In this document: piece after piece, positions 39,071-48,750 of the stretch | How positions within the stretch are numbered: the first letter of the stretch is position 1 | Layout of the letters: each line of letters starts with the position of its first letter | Origin: an uncultured Bacteroidia bacterium | GTDB lineage: Bacteria; Bacteroidota; Bacteroidia; Bacteroidales; Prolixibacteraceae | NCBI GenBank assembly: GCA_903907075.1 | Contig: CAIVMQ010000019.1 | Coordinates: 16,540 to 80,539 of the forward strand | Length of the DNA: 64,000 bases | Reading direction: 5' to 3' | Made by a program: the position numbers and the translations under genes | Notes under the pieces: generated by a model | The model's database searches: none | What the model saw: only the letters and a program-made list of their open reading frames with translations | What the model was told of the DNA's origin: nothing

Positions 39071-40624
39071 TTACCAGCTTATTGGAAAATAATCCTTTAA
39101 GAATTTACCGCTCCAATGTTTGCCAGTGTTTGTCCCGTCAATAAATGGATCACATACGCGCGCAGCTCCATCAACGATATCGAGAGGGGGTTGAAAATCA
39201 TGAACTTGCTGCTTATGTTTGGCTAATTCGGCAGGATCTTCGTCGGTAACCCATCCGGTATCGACGGCATTCATAAATATTCCATCTTTGGCAAGATCAC
39301 TCGCGGCAGTATGGGTAAGCATATTTAGGGATGCCTTTGCCATATTGGTGTGTGGATGGCGGTCGGCTTTTTTAAAACTATGAAACTTCCCCTCCATAGC
39401 CGACACATTGACAACATGTTTCCTACCGGTATAATCTTTTCGCATCATCGCTGTAAGGCGATTGCAAAGCACAAATGGAGCAATGGAATTTACCAGCTGA
39501 ACCTCCACCATTTCAAGGGTCTCTATCTCTCCGAGTTTTAATCTCCAGCTGTTGGTGGTGCGCAAATCAACCTGCTGAAGATCGGCATCTAGTTTTCCTT
39601 CCGGAAAAACTTCCCGTGTCTCGATCGAATTGTCAAATTTATAGGGGACTTGTGAGAGCTGAGCAGAAGCACGTATACCAATACCAAGAGTCTGACCACT
39701 CCAGCTTACGGCTAAAGCTTTCGAGGTATTTGCTTGCAGCGGATCGGCATTCTCAATCTCTCGGAGACACTGCTGATGATGCGAGAGTAAAAGCTGAACA
39801 TCCTGATTGTGATGATCAACAGGCAGTATTTCGTTAGCCATGAGATGGGCATAAAATCCAGCAGGTCTTCGTACCGTTTGCGCCGCATTATTAATCAGAA
39901 TATCGAGACGTTCATATTTCTGATCTATATACGAGGCAAATAGCTCAACACTAGGAATATGTCTAAGATCAAGGCCGTAAATATGAAGTCGGTGGCCCCA
40001 TTGTACAAAATCTTTCTCCTTGGCAAAACGTATGGCTGAATCTGCAGGAAAGCGCGTCGTAGCTATTACAGTAGCGCCAGAGCGTAACATCATCAAGGTG
40101 GCATGATATCCGATCTTAAGTCTTGATCCGGTAATTAACGCTACCTGACCCGTCATATCGCATGTCTGAAACCGCTTGGTGTAATTTAAATCACCACATT
40201 CAGTACACATCGAATCGTAAAAATGGTGAATCTCGGTATATAGTTTTTTGCAGACATAACAATTTTGTTCGGAGAGCAGATAACTTTTTTTATTCGTCGA
40301 GGCCGATTCAGGTAAGGCAATCTGCACCGGTGCCTCAAAAACAGCTGCTGTTCGCGCACTGCGGATGCTGGTTGCAGCCCGCGCATTACGGTTGTGGGTA
40401 ATCTCCGCCTGTCGTCGGGCAACTTTTACACTCTTATTGCGTTTGTAAATCTCTGCCTTGTCAGGTCTGGTAAGCTGACCCGCAGCTTTCATGAGTTTAA
40501 GACGCTGCTCCTCTGATAAATGAATCAGCTGATCACCATTTTCAAGCAGATACTCCAATACTGCGATACAGCTATTGATCTCTGTTTCTGATACTTTATT
40601 TTTTTCTTGTGAATTATTCTCCAT
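39071..40624 (-). CDS. Large SDR oxidoreductase-like protein with N-terminal zinc ribbon and substituted active-site Tyr
   Basis: A 517-residue protein, started at the ATG at 40622-40624. An N-terminal helical region (1-95) is followed by a four-cysteine zinc ribbon (Cys122, 125, 140, 143; CYVCKK and CTEC). An SDR Rossmann domain starts with [11 protein letters not shown] (about 162-172), contains [14 protein letters not shown], and ends [14 protein letters not shown]. The SDR dyad YxxxK reads T426-NMA-K430 ([10 protein letters not shown]), so the catalytic tyrosine is replaced. The same HTNMAK wording occurs in a family of long SDRs as far as I recall, so this is probably family-wide. The function is unknown. 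It has its own promoter-like element. Confidence 0.85.
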   Translation of the reverse strand: MENNSQEKNKVSETEINSCIAVLEYLLENGDQLIHLSEEQRLKLMKAAGQLTRPDKAEIYKRNKSVKVARRQAEITHNRNARAATSIRSARTAAVFEAPVQIALPESASTNKKSYLLSEQNCYVCKKLYTEIHHFYDSMCTECGDLNYTKRFQTCDMTGQVALITGSRLKIGYHATLMMLRSGATVIATTRFPADSAIRFAKEKDFVQWGHRLHIYGLDLRHIPSVELFASYIDQKYERLDILINNAAQTVRRPAGFYAHLMANEILPVDHHNQDVQLLLSHHQQCLREIENADPLQANTSKALAVSWSGQTLGIGIRASAQLSQVPYKFDNSIETREVFPEGKLDADLQQVDLRTTNSWRLKLGEIETLEMVEVQLVNSIAPFVLCNRLTAMMRKDYTGRKHVVNVSAMEGKFHSFKKADRHPHTNMAKASLNMLTHTAASDLAKDGIFMNAVDTGWVTDEDPAELAKHKQQVHDFQPPLDIVDGAARVCDPFIDGTNTGKHWSGKFLKDYFPISW

Positions 40625-40649
40625 CAATGATACGCTGTTGCATAAGATG

Positions 40650-40657
40650 CAAAGATA
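40650..40657 (-). promoter_or_regulatory. Candidate -7 element for the zinc-ribbon SDR gene
   Basis: On the minus strand this reads TATCTTTG, matching TAnnTTTG, 25 bases before the ATG. The -33 region has no clear TTTG. Confidence 0.45.
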
Positions 40658-40719
40658 AGGATGTTTCGGGTTTGGATTTTTTTTAAGCAGCTTTTCTCAA
40701 TTAATCTTCGCGAGTTATG

Positions 40720-41700
40720 TTATGAATGTCCCAACACCTGATGTGGCTCGTAAAGCTCTTCAAGGAAGCGTATTTCATCGACAGTTAATTTAAGGGATAA
40801 CGAAGCCACAGCATCTTCCAAATGGCCGGGTTTACTCGCCCCAATGATTGGTGATGTAATAGCTTGTTTGTTGAGCATCCATGCCAGGGCGATCTGCGCA
40901 TCAGGCACACCGCGCTGAGCTGCTACTTCGGCAAGTCTGCTAACGATGGCAAAATCCGATTCTAAGGTATATAACCCTTTGCCAAATTCATCCGTTTGGG
41001 CACGAAGGGTTTCATTCCGCTCTTTTGTCCTGTTACCGGTTAATAACCCACGAGCTAATGGAGACCAGGGGATAATTCCAATCTTTTGGTCCTCGCAGTA
41101 GGGGATCATCTCGCGCTCCTCTTCCCTATAAAGGAGGTTATAGTGAGGCTGCATCGAGATAAATCGGGTCCAGCCGTTGAGGTGTGCCGCATGTTGAGCC
41201 TGGGCAAATTGCCAGGTGTACATCGAAGAAGCTCCGATATATCGTGCTTTTCCTGCTTTTACAATGTCATGCAACGCCTCCATCGTCTCTTCAATCGGTG
41301 TGTGGTAATCCCAACGGTGAATTTGATACAGATCAACAAAGTCTGTCTTTAACCTCTTAAGGCTCGCGTCGATAGAGCTCATGATATGTTTACGGGAGAG
41401 ACCTCCATCGTTTGGCTCAGTGCTCATTGCACTAAATACTTTGGTGGCAATCACTACTTCGTCGCGTTTCGCAAAATCTTTTAAGGCATTTCCAAGAACC
41501 TCCTCGCTGGCACCGTAGGAATAGATATCTGCCGTGTCAAAAAAATTAATTCCCAGCTCCAATGCTTTCTGAATAAATGGGCGGCTCTGCTCTTCGTTTA
41601 ATGCCCACAGCCATCTATCGGTTATGCGGCCATAGGTCATCGTCCCTAAACATAACCGCGATACTTTCATCCCCGAATTGCCTAATCTTACATATTCCAT
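40720..41700 (-). CDS. Aldo/keto reductase
   Basis: A 326-residue TIM-barrel NADPH-dependent reductase. The catalytic tetrad can be read as Asp55 and Tyr60 (FFDTADIYSYG), Lys87 (VIATKVF) and His128 (LYQIHRWD). It starts MEYVRLGNSGMKVSRLCLGT, typical of the YajO/potassium-channel-beta-like AKR groups, and has the cofactor block GIIPWSPLARGLLTG and ITSPIIGASKPGHLED. Substrates are small aldehydes or sugars, not determinable here. It sits alone between rsmH and the zinc-ribbon SDR gene on the same strand. Confidence 0.95.
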   Translation of the reverse strand: MEYVRLGNSGMKVSRLCLGTMTYGRITDRWLWALNEEQSRPFIQKALELGINFFDTADIYSYGASEEVLGNALKDFAKRDEVVIATKVFSAMSTEPNDGGLSRKHIMSSIDASLKRLKTDFVDLYQIHRWDYHTPIEETMEALHDIVKAGKARYIGASSMYTWQFAQAQHAAHLNGWTRFISMQPHYNLLYREEEREMIPYCEDQKIGIIPWSPLARGLLTGNRTKERNETLRAQTDEFGKGLYTLESDFAIVSRLAEVAAQRGVPDAQIALAWMLNKQAITSPIIGASKPGHLEDAVASLSLKLTVDEIRFLEELYEPHQVLGHS

Positions 41701-41754
41701 AGCTTTCTATTTTATCGTAATTCTGAAATTCGTTTTTAATCAAAATTTATTTTC

Positions 41755-42804
41755 TTATCCTTTTATTGCCCAACGCAACTTAGCCGAGCGAGCCCGAGGA
41801 TTGGTGCTGCACTCCTCGACCGTTGGGCGGATTGGGTCGGGGGCTACCTCACTATAAATCCCTGCGCGAAAGAGCCGTTGAAACGATTTTTTCACGCGTC
41901 TATCCTCACCCGAATGAAAGGATAAGATGGCCACGCGACCACCCGAATGAAGTGCTTCGGGAAGTTTCTCGAGGAATTTTTCTAAGGCGGAAAACTCATC
42001 ATTTACCTCAATGCGCAATGCCTGAAAGCAGCGCTGACACGATTTTTTAACATCCTCCTTGCGATATTCTTCTGGGAGAAACTCGAGCGCCTCAGTAATG
42101 ATCTCTTTTAACTGCGTTGTCGTTGCGATGGTAATTCCATTAGCCTGCGCCAGGTGGATCGCTTTTGCTATCTTTTGGTGATATGGCTCATCCGCATTTA
42201 AGACTAGTAGCTCTTCCAGTTCTAGCTGCGATATACTTTTCAGCAGGGTTGCCGCCGACTTTCCCGTTTTGGGATTAAGCCTTAAGTCTAATGGTCCTTC
42301 AATTTTAAAGGAAAAACCACGCTCAGGATTATCAATCTGCATCGAAGAAACCCCAAGATCTGCTAAGACAAAATTTAATAGTCCCGCTTCGGCTGTAATT
42401 TGATCGATCTCTGAGAAATTCATCTTTTTAATATTAAGAATCTCAGGGCCATAACCAAACGAGGCCAAACGATCACGTGTTCGAGGTAATTCAAAAGGAT
42501 CGATATCGGTGGCATAAAGCTTGCCACCGGGAGTAAGGTGTTTAAGGATCTCCAGACTATGACCTCCATAGCCAAGGGTGGCATCAAGGCCAATTTGCCC
42601 GGGTGCTATTTGGAGAAATTCGATAATTTCATGCACACAGATTGAACGGTGCATCCCCGCAGGTGTGCGCCCCTGAAGCATCACTTTAGCTATGTCTTCG
42701 GCATACTGCTCAGGATGAAGTTCTTTATATTTTTCGTTAAACGATTTTGGGTGCGTCCCCTTATAACGTATGCGGCGCGCTGGCTTAGGCGTTTGATCTT
42801 CCAT
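41755..42804 (-). CDS. rsmH: 16S rRNA (cytosine(1402)-N(4))-methyltransferase
   Basis: A 349-residue RsmH (MraW) enzyme, which N4-methylates C1402 in the ribosomal decoding centre. The start is the ATG at 42802-42804 (MEDQTPKPARR); the longer reading starts at TTG. Signatures are RSICVHEIIEFLQIAP, the AdoMet loop DATLGYGGHSLEIL, FVLADLGVSSMQIDNPERGFSF broken here for length, and the C-terminal VAILSFHSGEDRRVKKSFQ and NPRARSAKLRWA. The N-terminus is about 35 residues longer than usual and basic. It is not next to ftsL or other division genes, unlike the classical dcw arrangement. Confidence 0.95.
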   Translation of the reverse strand: MEDQTPKPARRIRYKGTHPKSFNEKYKELHPEQYAEDIAKVMLQGRTPAGMHRSICVHEIIEFLQIAPGQIGLDATLGYGGHSLEILKHLTPGGKLYATDIDPFELPRTRDRLASFGYGPEILNIKKMNFSEIDQITAEAGLLNFVLADLGVSSMQIDNPERGFSFKIEGPLDLRLNPKTGKSAATLLKSISQLELEELLVLNADEPYHQKIAKAIHLAQANGITIATTTQLKEIITEALEFLPEEYRKEDVKKSCQRCFQALRIEVNDEFSALEKFLEKLPEALHSGGRVAILSFHSGEDRRVKKSFQRLFRAGIYSEVAPDPIRPTVEECSTNPRARSAKLRWAIKG

Positions 42805-42897
42805 AATTGCAAAAATAACAATTTGCTCAATCTTCGGCGAGATAACGATATTAAAATTGTTGACGATCAAAAGATAAAGATCTATCAAAAGACCGGT

Positions 42898-43875
42898 TTA
42901 TTCAATTTGCAAAGCGTTTTTTAGCTTCACGGGCTGACTCCATGAATCGGTTCCAGTATATACCGAAGTAATTAAATAGGTAATTGCGCTATTTTCAATT
43001 AAGAGTTGCGGCCGCTCTCTTCTAATACAATGTAGAATATCATCGTTTCTAAGTTCAATGTCATGATTGTAAACGATCAATGGGTCGTATTTTTTCCACG
43101 CTGTAATACCGTCTTTAGAGGATAGGTGGACTCCCCATCGAACATGCCCACTAACAGTGCCAATATTGTCTTCACAAATAAGATGGTACTGGTGATTGAA
43201 TTTAAAGAGGTAGAAATCTTCCAAAGGGGCCTCAGGCCAGATATTATCATTTAAAATATTGAATGGCCCTTCGTAGGTAGACGATTGCGCCAGATGAACG
43301 ATTAATTTAGCATCACGGTACATCAACTTCACACAGCTCTTTTCAACTAATATGGCCGGGTTATTTGATTCTGTCTCTATCAATGGCTTGTCGGAACGTT
43401 TCCACGGACCACCAATCGATTTTGATTTGGCATAGCCCACTCTTCTGAGTAACGATCCTGAGTTATTTTGTAAGGTGGTAAAATCACTGCCAATATAAAA
43501 CAGAACATATTCGTTTCCAATTTTATGAATGGTGGGATTATGCGCCATATTAGAATCCCAGAAATTTCCTTCCCGCTCTCCAATTACGACCTCCTCGAAT
43601 TTATAAGGTCCTGAAGGGGATTTTGATGTGGCATGCACAATCTCAGAATTCGTTCGATATCCTTCCGGGAAAGGGCCCCTCTTGGGCCATCTTGAGGCAA
43701 AGAGATGATACGTTGAATCGACTTTTATCGCCGAGCCGCACCATATCCAGTATCCATCCATTTTAAATCCACTATTTATATCGGTTTTTTCAAACTCAAA
43801 AGAGCAAGTTTGTGATTTTAAATTACAGGCAATAGTAGTTGCAAAAATCAGCATTGCGATCTTGATTCGTTTCAT
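42898..43875 (-). CDS. Exported GH43-like beta-propeller glycosidase-related protein
   Basis: A 325-residue exported protein (signal with IFATTIAC and then NLKSQ; possibly lipidated at Cys17). It has the five-blade propeller organisation of GH43/GH32-like proteins: DGYWIWCGSAIKVDSTYHLF, MAHNPTIHKIGNEYVLFYIG, and PEAPLEDFYLFKFNHQYHLI. Asp and Glu residues in the blade starts (for example EAPLEDFY) could form the active site, but the assignment to an exact family is uncertain. Neighbours give no carbohydrate context apart from general locus content. Confidence 0.75.
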   Translation of the reverse strand: MKRIKIAMLIFATTIACNLKSQTCSFEFEKTDINSGFKMDGYWIWCGSAIKVDSTYHLFASRWPKRGPFPEGYRTNSEIVHATSKSPSGPYKFEEVVIGEREGNFWDSNMAHNPTIHKIGNEYVLFYIGSDFTTLQNNSGSLLRRVGYAKSKSIGGPWKRSDKPLIETESNNPAILVEKSCVKLMYRDAKLIVHLAQSSTYEGPFNILNDNIWPEAPLEDFYLFKFNHQYHLICEDNIGTVSGHVRWGVHLSSKDGITAWKKYDPLIVYNHDIELRNDDILHCIRRERPQLLIENSAITYLITSVYTGTDSWSQPVKLKNALQIE

Positions 43876-44132
43876 CTAAAGGATATTAGAAATCCTGAAA
43901 ATTTCATAAGTATTTGTATTCGAATTTATTACGATAATAATTTTATTCTTTTGTCTTCAAGATCACGGATCTAGGTTCAACGTTTCCTTAGCAGAAAAAC
44001 TGTTCCACCAACATTACATAGTATTTCTTATTGTAGTCCGGGCATCTATTAACCTTCAAAAACTATTAGCTCCCGGCACTAATTCTTTTTGAAGTGATAG
44101 TAACCATGGACTGATCTATAAATCCGTTTTTT

Positions 44133-44510
44133 TTAGTTAATTCGCCAGGGTGGATTTTTTCTGTTTTCCCCTGCATGATAAATCACTAGTTGATTGTTAT
44201 CCAAATCGATTAAGCGTGCTTCTCTCCATAACCACGGTTTGTCATTGGGTAACTCGTCAAAAACAAATCCGTTTTGGATTAACTCGTTTACACGATCGTC
44301 TAACTGATCAACTTCAAAATAGATAACTGTCCCATTTTTCGATGATAAATTTTCACTGTGCTGAAGTGAAAATGTAGCATCTCCGGTAAGACATTCAAAG
44401 CGTGCATAGTTTGGCAATGATCGTACGATTAATTTTAATCCTAGTTTTTCATAGAATTCAATTGACCTCTCAACGTCAAATACATTTATCGTTATTTGAT
44501 TTAGATTCAT
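44133..44510 (-). CDS. VOC family protein (glyoxalase/bleomycin-resistance fold)
   Basis: A 125-residue vicinal-oxygen-chelate protein. It opens with NQITINVFDVERSIEFYEKLG, the standard VOC entry with a possible metal ligand, followed by TVIYFEVDQLDDRVNELIQNG and LIDLDNNQLVIYHAGENR, where the last strand carries an expected ligand position. The substrate is unknown. It begins a region of short single genes. Confidence 0.88.
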   Translation of the reverse strand: MNLNQITINVFDVERSIEFYEKLGLKLIVRSLPNYARFECLTGDATFSLQHSENLSSKNGTVIYFEVDQLDDRVNELIQNGFVFDELPNDKPWLWREARLIDLDNNQLVIYHAGENRKNPPWRIN

Positions 44511-44676
44511 TCTAATACTGGATTCGTGTTTTTAACTATTTACTGTAACTGGAAACATAAAGTAATAAAATTCGTGAAAGTTCTGTCAGGTTGGATTTTT
44601 AGCTTGAATTAAATAATCTAATAAATTAATAGATAGTTAATTATGTCTTTTCATAAGGCATTTTATTAGATATTAC

Positions 44677-44684
44677 TAACTTTG
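44677..44684 (+). promoter_or_regulatory. Candidate -7 element for the YjdM-like gene
   Basis: TAACTTTG matches TAnnTTTG, about 70 bases before the chosen ATG. It supports plus-strand transcription of this isolated gene. Confidence 0.45.
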
Positions 44685-44754
44685 CAGCGATATTAAGGTG
44701 CATGTCACTAGTGTTAGTGTAAAGAAACAAAAAAGTAGTTATAAAAAATATTTT

Positions 44755-45105
44755 ATGAACGACGAATACAAATGCCCCGCATGTAAATCTATAAATACTT
44801 ATCAAGACGGCAGTTTATGGATTTGTCCCGACTGTTACCACGAATGGGATCCATCCGAGCTAGCTGCCGAGGCAGAGTCACTTGTCGATGTGGTGTTAGA
44901 TGCAAATGGAACTGTGTTGAATAATGGCGATTCGGTAACGGTCGTCAAGGATTTAAAGGTCAAAGGTACTACATCGGCGGTTAAATCCGGGACTAAAGTA
45001 AAGAGTATTCGTTTAGTAGATAGTAACGATGGTCATAATATCTCGTGCAAAATAGATGGTGTTGGAGCGATGTATTTGAAATCAGAATTTGTGAAGAAAA
45101 TATAG
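44755..45105 (+). CDS. PhnA/YjdM-like zinc-ribbon protein
   Basis: A 116-residue protein when started at the ATG giving [20 protein letters not shown]; an ATG 57 bases upstream would add a non-conserved basic extension. An N-terminal zinc ribbon (CPAC and CPDC) is followed by an SH3-like PhnA domain with [20 protein letters not shown] and [20 protein letters not shown]. YjdM was linked to phosphonate use by name only; its activity is not known. This is the only plus-strand gene that I accept between 24.8 kb and the right edge. Confidence 0.93.
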   Translation: MNDEYKCPACKSINTYQDGSLWICPDCYHEWDPSELAAEAESLVDVVLDANGTVLNNGDSVTVVKDLKVKGTTSAVKSGTKVKSIRLVDSNDGHNISCKIDGVGAMYLKSEFVKKI

Positions 45106-45230
45106 GGAGACAGAGCGTAAACTAATCTCAAAATGGTTGGCGTGGTTTTCCATATAAGATTTCAGATCGCAATAATTAATCTGTCTAACATATTTGGTCC
45201 CCAATCGATCACCCATTGAATACCTTTATT

Positions 45231-45653
45231 TTAGGCTTTTATTAAGGTCTCAATGTCAAATTTAGTCATTTGCATAAAGGCATACATCACCTTAGGGGCT
45301 TTCTCCGGATCGTTCATTAGTTCTCCTAATATGGATGGTACTATTTGCCATGAGACACCAAATTTGTCGTCAAGCCATCCGCATCTGTTGTATTTACCCC
45401 CTTCACCAAGGCTTTCCCAGTAATGGTCAATTTCTGACTGTGTTTCACACGTGACTACATAGGAGTTAGCCGGTGAAAATTGATAGGTAGATCCCCCATT
45501 TAAGGCCATAAACTTAGTGTTGTTAATCTCAAATATCACTACCATAGGATTCTCTGATACTATTTTTGAATTGGGAAAAATAGAACAATAAAAGTCGGCT
45601 GCTACTTTTGCTTGGTCAGTGAACCACAAACAAGGAAAAATCTTAGCTGTCAT
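45231..45653 (-). CDS. PhnB-like VOC family protein
   Basis: A 140-residue protein of the PhnB/3-demethylubiquinone-methyltransferase-like VOC subgroup: KIFPCLWFTDQAKVAADFYC at the start, NSKIVSENPMVVIFEINNTKFMALNGG broken here for length, and CGWLDDKFGVSWQIVPSIL near the end, followed by YAFMQMTKFDIETL. The WLxDKFGVSWQ block is diagnostic of the subgroup. No enzymatic role is established. It stands alone. Confidence 0.92.
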   Translation of the reverse strand: MTAKIFPCLWFTDQAKVAADFYCSIFPNSKIVSENPMVVIFEINNTKFMALNGGSTYQFSPANSYVVTCETQSEIDHYWESLGEGGKYNRCGWLDDKFGVSWQIVPSILGELMNDPEKAPKVMYAFMQMTKFDIETLIKA

Positions 45654-45772
45654 AAAAAGTAAATCGTGTTGCTCATTTATTTAATTGCTATATCGTTGGC
45701 GACTTAGGCCGAGAATCTTGTTTATAAATGCAATAGAAAAACTAGTAATTGCTTTTAGTAGAATAGAAAAAT

Positions 45773-46342
45773 TTAAACTCTGAGTGATCCACGAAATCCT
45801 CTAACACCATAGTATGAATCTGCACCATTATGAAATAGAAATACATGGTTAAAGCGACGATCACAAAACAGGGCACCACCAAGTTTGCGAATCTCTTCAG
45901 GCGTACTCACCCAGCTTGAAGTCTTGGTGTCAAAATATCCAAGTTTTTGTAACTCCCGATAGTCTTGTTCCGTTAAAAGTTTTATCCCCATTGCATCCGC
46001 CATGTCAATAGCGTTGTTGCTTGGCTTAAATTCCTTTCTGGAATCGATTGCCTCACGGTCGTAACAGATGCTTCTACGCCCCTTTGGACTTTCAGGGGAA
46101 CAATCTGTAAAGATGTAATCGTCAGTATGTGAATCATGACCTACGACATCGGGTTCACCGCCGGTTCTCTCCATCTCATTTAGCGACCATAGTTTTTCAG
46201 AATTAGCCAATAACTTAGTCTCTATTCTAATCCATTCAAGTCCTTTATGGCGATCGTAGTTCTTCTCAAATCGGTCTTTTAATGTATTTAGAAGCTCTTC
46301 CCGTTGAATTGGCGACAGCTTCTTTTTATTTTCTGTTGTCAT
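45773..46342 (-). CDS. DUF4256 family protein
   Basis: A 189-residue cytosolic protein that matches DUF4256: EELLNTLKDRFEKNYDRHKG, LNEMERTGGEPDVVGHDSHT, DCSPESPKGRRSICYDREAI, and the end FLFHNGADSYYGVRGFRGSL. Conserved Asp, His and Arg residues in the middle suggest a ligand or nucleic-acid site, but no function is known to me. It is isolated, with about 100-base gaps on both sides. Confidence 0.88.
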   Translation of the reverse strand: MTTENKKKLSPIQREELLNTLKDRFEKNYDRHKGLEWIRIETKLLANSEKLWSLNEMERTGGEPDVVGHDSHTDDYIFTDCSPESPKGRRSICYDREAIDSRKEFKPSNNAIDMADAMGIKLLTEQDYRELQKLGYFDTKTSSWVSTPEEIRKLGGALFCDRRFNHVFLFHNGADSYYGVRGFRGSLRV

Positions 46343-46418
46343 TCGCTATTCTGACTTATGTGTTCTGTGATATTATTGTCTGCGTGTTTCAATACGTTGA
46401 TATACTGCAGAATATTAA

Positions 46419-47663
46419 TTATTTAAATCCAAAGATAAATGGAAGAACAAAGATCACAATGATCGTATAGCCAAAATATATCGATAAATATTTGGCAACC
46501 GTATGTTCAAGTGTCTCCAATGGTTTATTCCTGAAATAGGATAGATACAAATCCTTTGTAAGTAAAATCAAGTTTGTAAATATCAAAATGTTTGATGCTA
46601 ATACTACTGTTCTATTGGGAGTTAATCCATCTGCAACTCGCGTAACTATAGCAACTAAAGCGATTGAATTGATAATAATTGCCAATCCTGCCAGGATCAA
46701 TAAGATTAAAACAGGTATTTTATTCTCTGTTGACTTGTCTAGTTCGGTCACAGAAAATACGATTATTGCCATCACAGCTATTAGCATTGCGTTAAAAAGA
46801 ATTAACAAATTTCTATCCTCGAGAATTTTACTCTCAGAGAAGAGCATAGAAATTAGATATACCAGCAGAGTTACCAGAACCAAAGGGGTGAATATTGTTG
46901 CAATTACCGGAGCTATTTTACTTGTTATTGTTGGAAATAACCGTATCAGAAAATACGATACAATAGGTGCAACAACAACACCTGTTAGGACGATATAATG
47001 AAAATAGAAAGTTTTTATATCTAGTTGTATAGCCGTGAATAACCCCAATGTGATGCCAGTCATTAAACCACCGGCAAGCAGAATTAAACCGGTCATGATT
47101 AACAATTCTCCATTAAATCGTATGAACTCTATCCGTTTAGGTGTGTTTTGTGAATCAAAAGACACAAAAGATAATCCAAATAAACACCATAATAATAATG
47201 GGATGTGAATTAATACCAGGTTAACTGAATCGCTTTGGCTGTTGGGTAACAGGTTTACAAAAAGAACTAGAATAAAGATACTTAGACTGTAAATAATGAT
47301 TTTAAGTTTGTCGAAAATTCTATTTTGCCAAAAAGTATAAAGTATCAGCCCATTAAATATGATTATTGCCAAATCCCTTTTAAAAAAGAATTCATGCTGT
47401 AACTGTGAAAATATCTCAGGAAGTTTAACCAGGAATCCAGAAATCAACGACAATAGTATTACAATAAGTAGATCGCGTTTAGTAAACCCACTGAATACTG
47501 ACTCTGGTTGAGGCGTTAACCGAATTTTCCAGAATCGCACTAAATCAGAATTGTGTTCTTCCGAAATCTCACCAAATATTTTGGAAAACTCCTGTTTATT
47601 GCTTCGGTAGATTTTTTCGAGATTCTCAGGATTATTTAGGCTGTCAATTATTTGCTGCTTCAT
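46419..47663 (-). CDS. Multi-pass membrane protein, possibly DUF4153-like
   Basis: A 414-residue inner-membrane protein with a soluble N-terminal 65 residues and about eleven or twelve predicted helices. Examples are LLIVILLSLISGFLVKLPEI, IIYSLSIFILVLFVNLLP, LLIMTGLILLAGGLMTGITL and FGYTIIVIFVLPFIFGF. The general layout, including the charged insert before a late helix pair, resembles DUF4153 proteins, but I cannot confirm this by eye. No catalytic motif is seen. Function unknown. Confidence 0.8.
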   Translation of the reverse strand: MKQQIIDSLNNPENLEKIYRSNKQEFSKIFGEISEEHNSDLVRFWKIRLTPQPESVFSGFTKRDLLIVILLSLISGFLVKLPEIFSQLQHEFFFKRDLAIIIFNGLILYTFWQNRIFDKLKIIIYSLSIFILVLFVNLLPNSQSDSVNLVLIHIPLLLWCLFGLSFVSFDSQNTPKRIEFIRFNGELLIMTGLILLAGGLMTGITLGLFTAIQLDIKTFYFHYIVLTGVVVAPIVSYFLIRLFPTITSKIAPVIATIFTPLVLVTLLVYLISMLFSESKILEDRNLLILFNAMLIAVMAIIVFSVTELDKSTENKIPVLILLILAGLAIIINSIALVAIVTRVADGLTPNRTVVLASNILIFTNLILLTKDLYLSYFRNKPLETLEHTVAKYLSIYFGYTIIVIFVLPFIFGFK

Positions 47664-47765
47664 CGTTGAATAAATTTGAAGAATGATTATTCTGACATGC
47701 TTATACCCACCGAAAAAAAATTAACTATTTCTGATCTTGAAATACCGATACATAAGTTGCAAATC

Positions 47766-48302
47766 TTAAATTGGGTTTTTTCTAAGTGTCCAACTAATAA
47801 CGCCAAGCCAAATAAAAATAAATGGCATAGTAATAAATATTGCTTGTGGCGGTACTAAGGAACCCAATAAAGGTACAATTCCCAGGGCTGCGGCAAGAGC
47901 AAATCCTGCCCAACGAAGAGCCTTTGTATTCGTTAATGCAACTCCTAGAGGCCAAGTGGCAGCTGCAACGTGAAGACCTAATCGGCAGGGAAAAATAGTT
48001 TCGTCAGCTACTCCATTTAGTGCTGCTACAAAAAGGATTGTGTCAACCATTACCCATGTGTATCCGCCAATCTTCGCCCAGGATGGAGAACGCAATACCG
48101 CGATAAGTGGCAGTAATGCCAAATGGCTGCCGACTCCGGCATAGGCAATAATAAAATTTATTCCATCTAATTTGTCTTTCAGTGAAAATGAGGCGAACAT
48201 GGTAAAGAATAACACAAAGGAAATTGTTGCCCATTGGGCAGCTTGCCTGGATGAAAATTCTGTCGATTCACTATTCATCCCTTTAAATGGTTCATTTTTC
48301 AT
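47766..48302 (-). CDS. Five-helix membrane protein of unknown function
   Basis: A 178-residue membrane protein with about five helices: WATISFVLFFTMFASFSL, INFIIAYAGVGSHLALLPLI, WVMVDTILFVAALNGVAD, HVAAATWPLGVALTN, and FITMPFIFIWLGVISWTL. The central GGYTWVMVDTILFVAALNGV block with a following Cys is reminiscent of small permease-like proteins seen in several phyla, but I do not recognise the family. It is on the same strand as its neighbours with a gap of about 100 bases. Confidence 0.75.
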   Translation of the reverse strand: MKNEPFKGMNSESTEFSSRQAAQWATISFVLFFTMFASFSLKDKLDGINFIIAYAGVGSHLALLPLIAVLRSPSWAKIGGYTWVMVDTILFVAALNGVADETIFPCRLGLHVAAATWPLGVALTNTKALRWAGFALAAALGIVPLLGSLVPPQAIFITMPFIFIWLGVISWTLRKNPI

Positions 48303-48386
48303 TTTGTCTGATTTTAATTTTTTTACTCGTTGGGCTTATGCCTCGTTTTTTTAGGGGTTTTTCTTCACCTCTTTTCAAATGTAATA

Positions 48387-48665
48387 TTAAGATATTTTTA
48401 ACAGATTGTAGGTGCTTGCGAATAGGTATTCTGATGGGGTTGTAAATGAAGTTAATCTTGATTGTCCTATTTCAAAATTTCATCCCTGTTCGATTAGATC
48501 TTTAATTAATAGATTAATTTTAGGCCTAATGTCTGTATAGTCGTATAAAGGTATACGGCGTGTGGGTTTGTGAAGGCGAACCTGTCTTCCATTTTAAACC
48601 TTAGCAGCCAAAATGGTACCCGAAAATTTCATAATCCGAGTATATCGCTTATAGATCATATTCAT
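48387..48665 (-). pseudogene. Possible decayed gene with two in-frame stops, family not recognised
   Basis: In the 448-base gap a minus-strand frame of 92 codons reads as protein-like sequence interrupted by TAA and TGA: KRYTRIMKFSGTILAAKV, stop, NGRQVRLHKPTRRIPLYDYT and DIRPKINLLIKDLIEQG, stop, NFEIGQSRLTSFTTPSEYLF, then a short end and TAA. The residue pattern is unlike translated non-coding DNA here. The source family is unknown. The remaining part of the gap contains nothing I can support. Confidence 0.35.
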
Positions 48666-48750
48666 CAAAATATACACATCTAATTTGAATTTTCTTTATT
48701 AAATAATTTGTTAAATGGCTTTTAAGGACTTGATGATTTTCTTTATCTAT

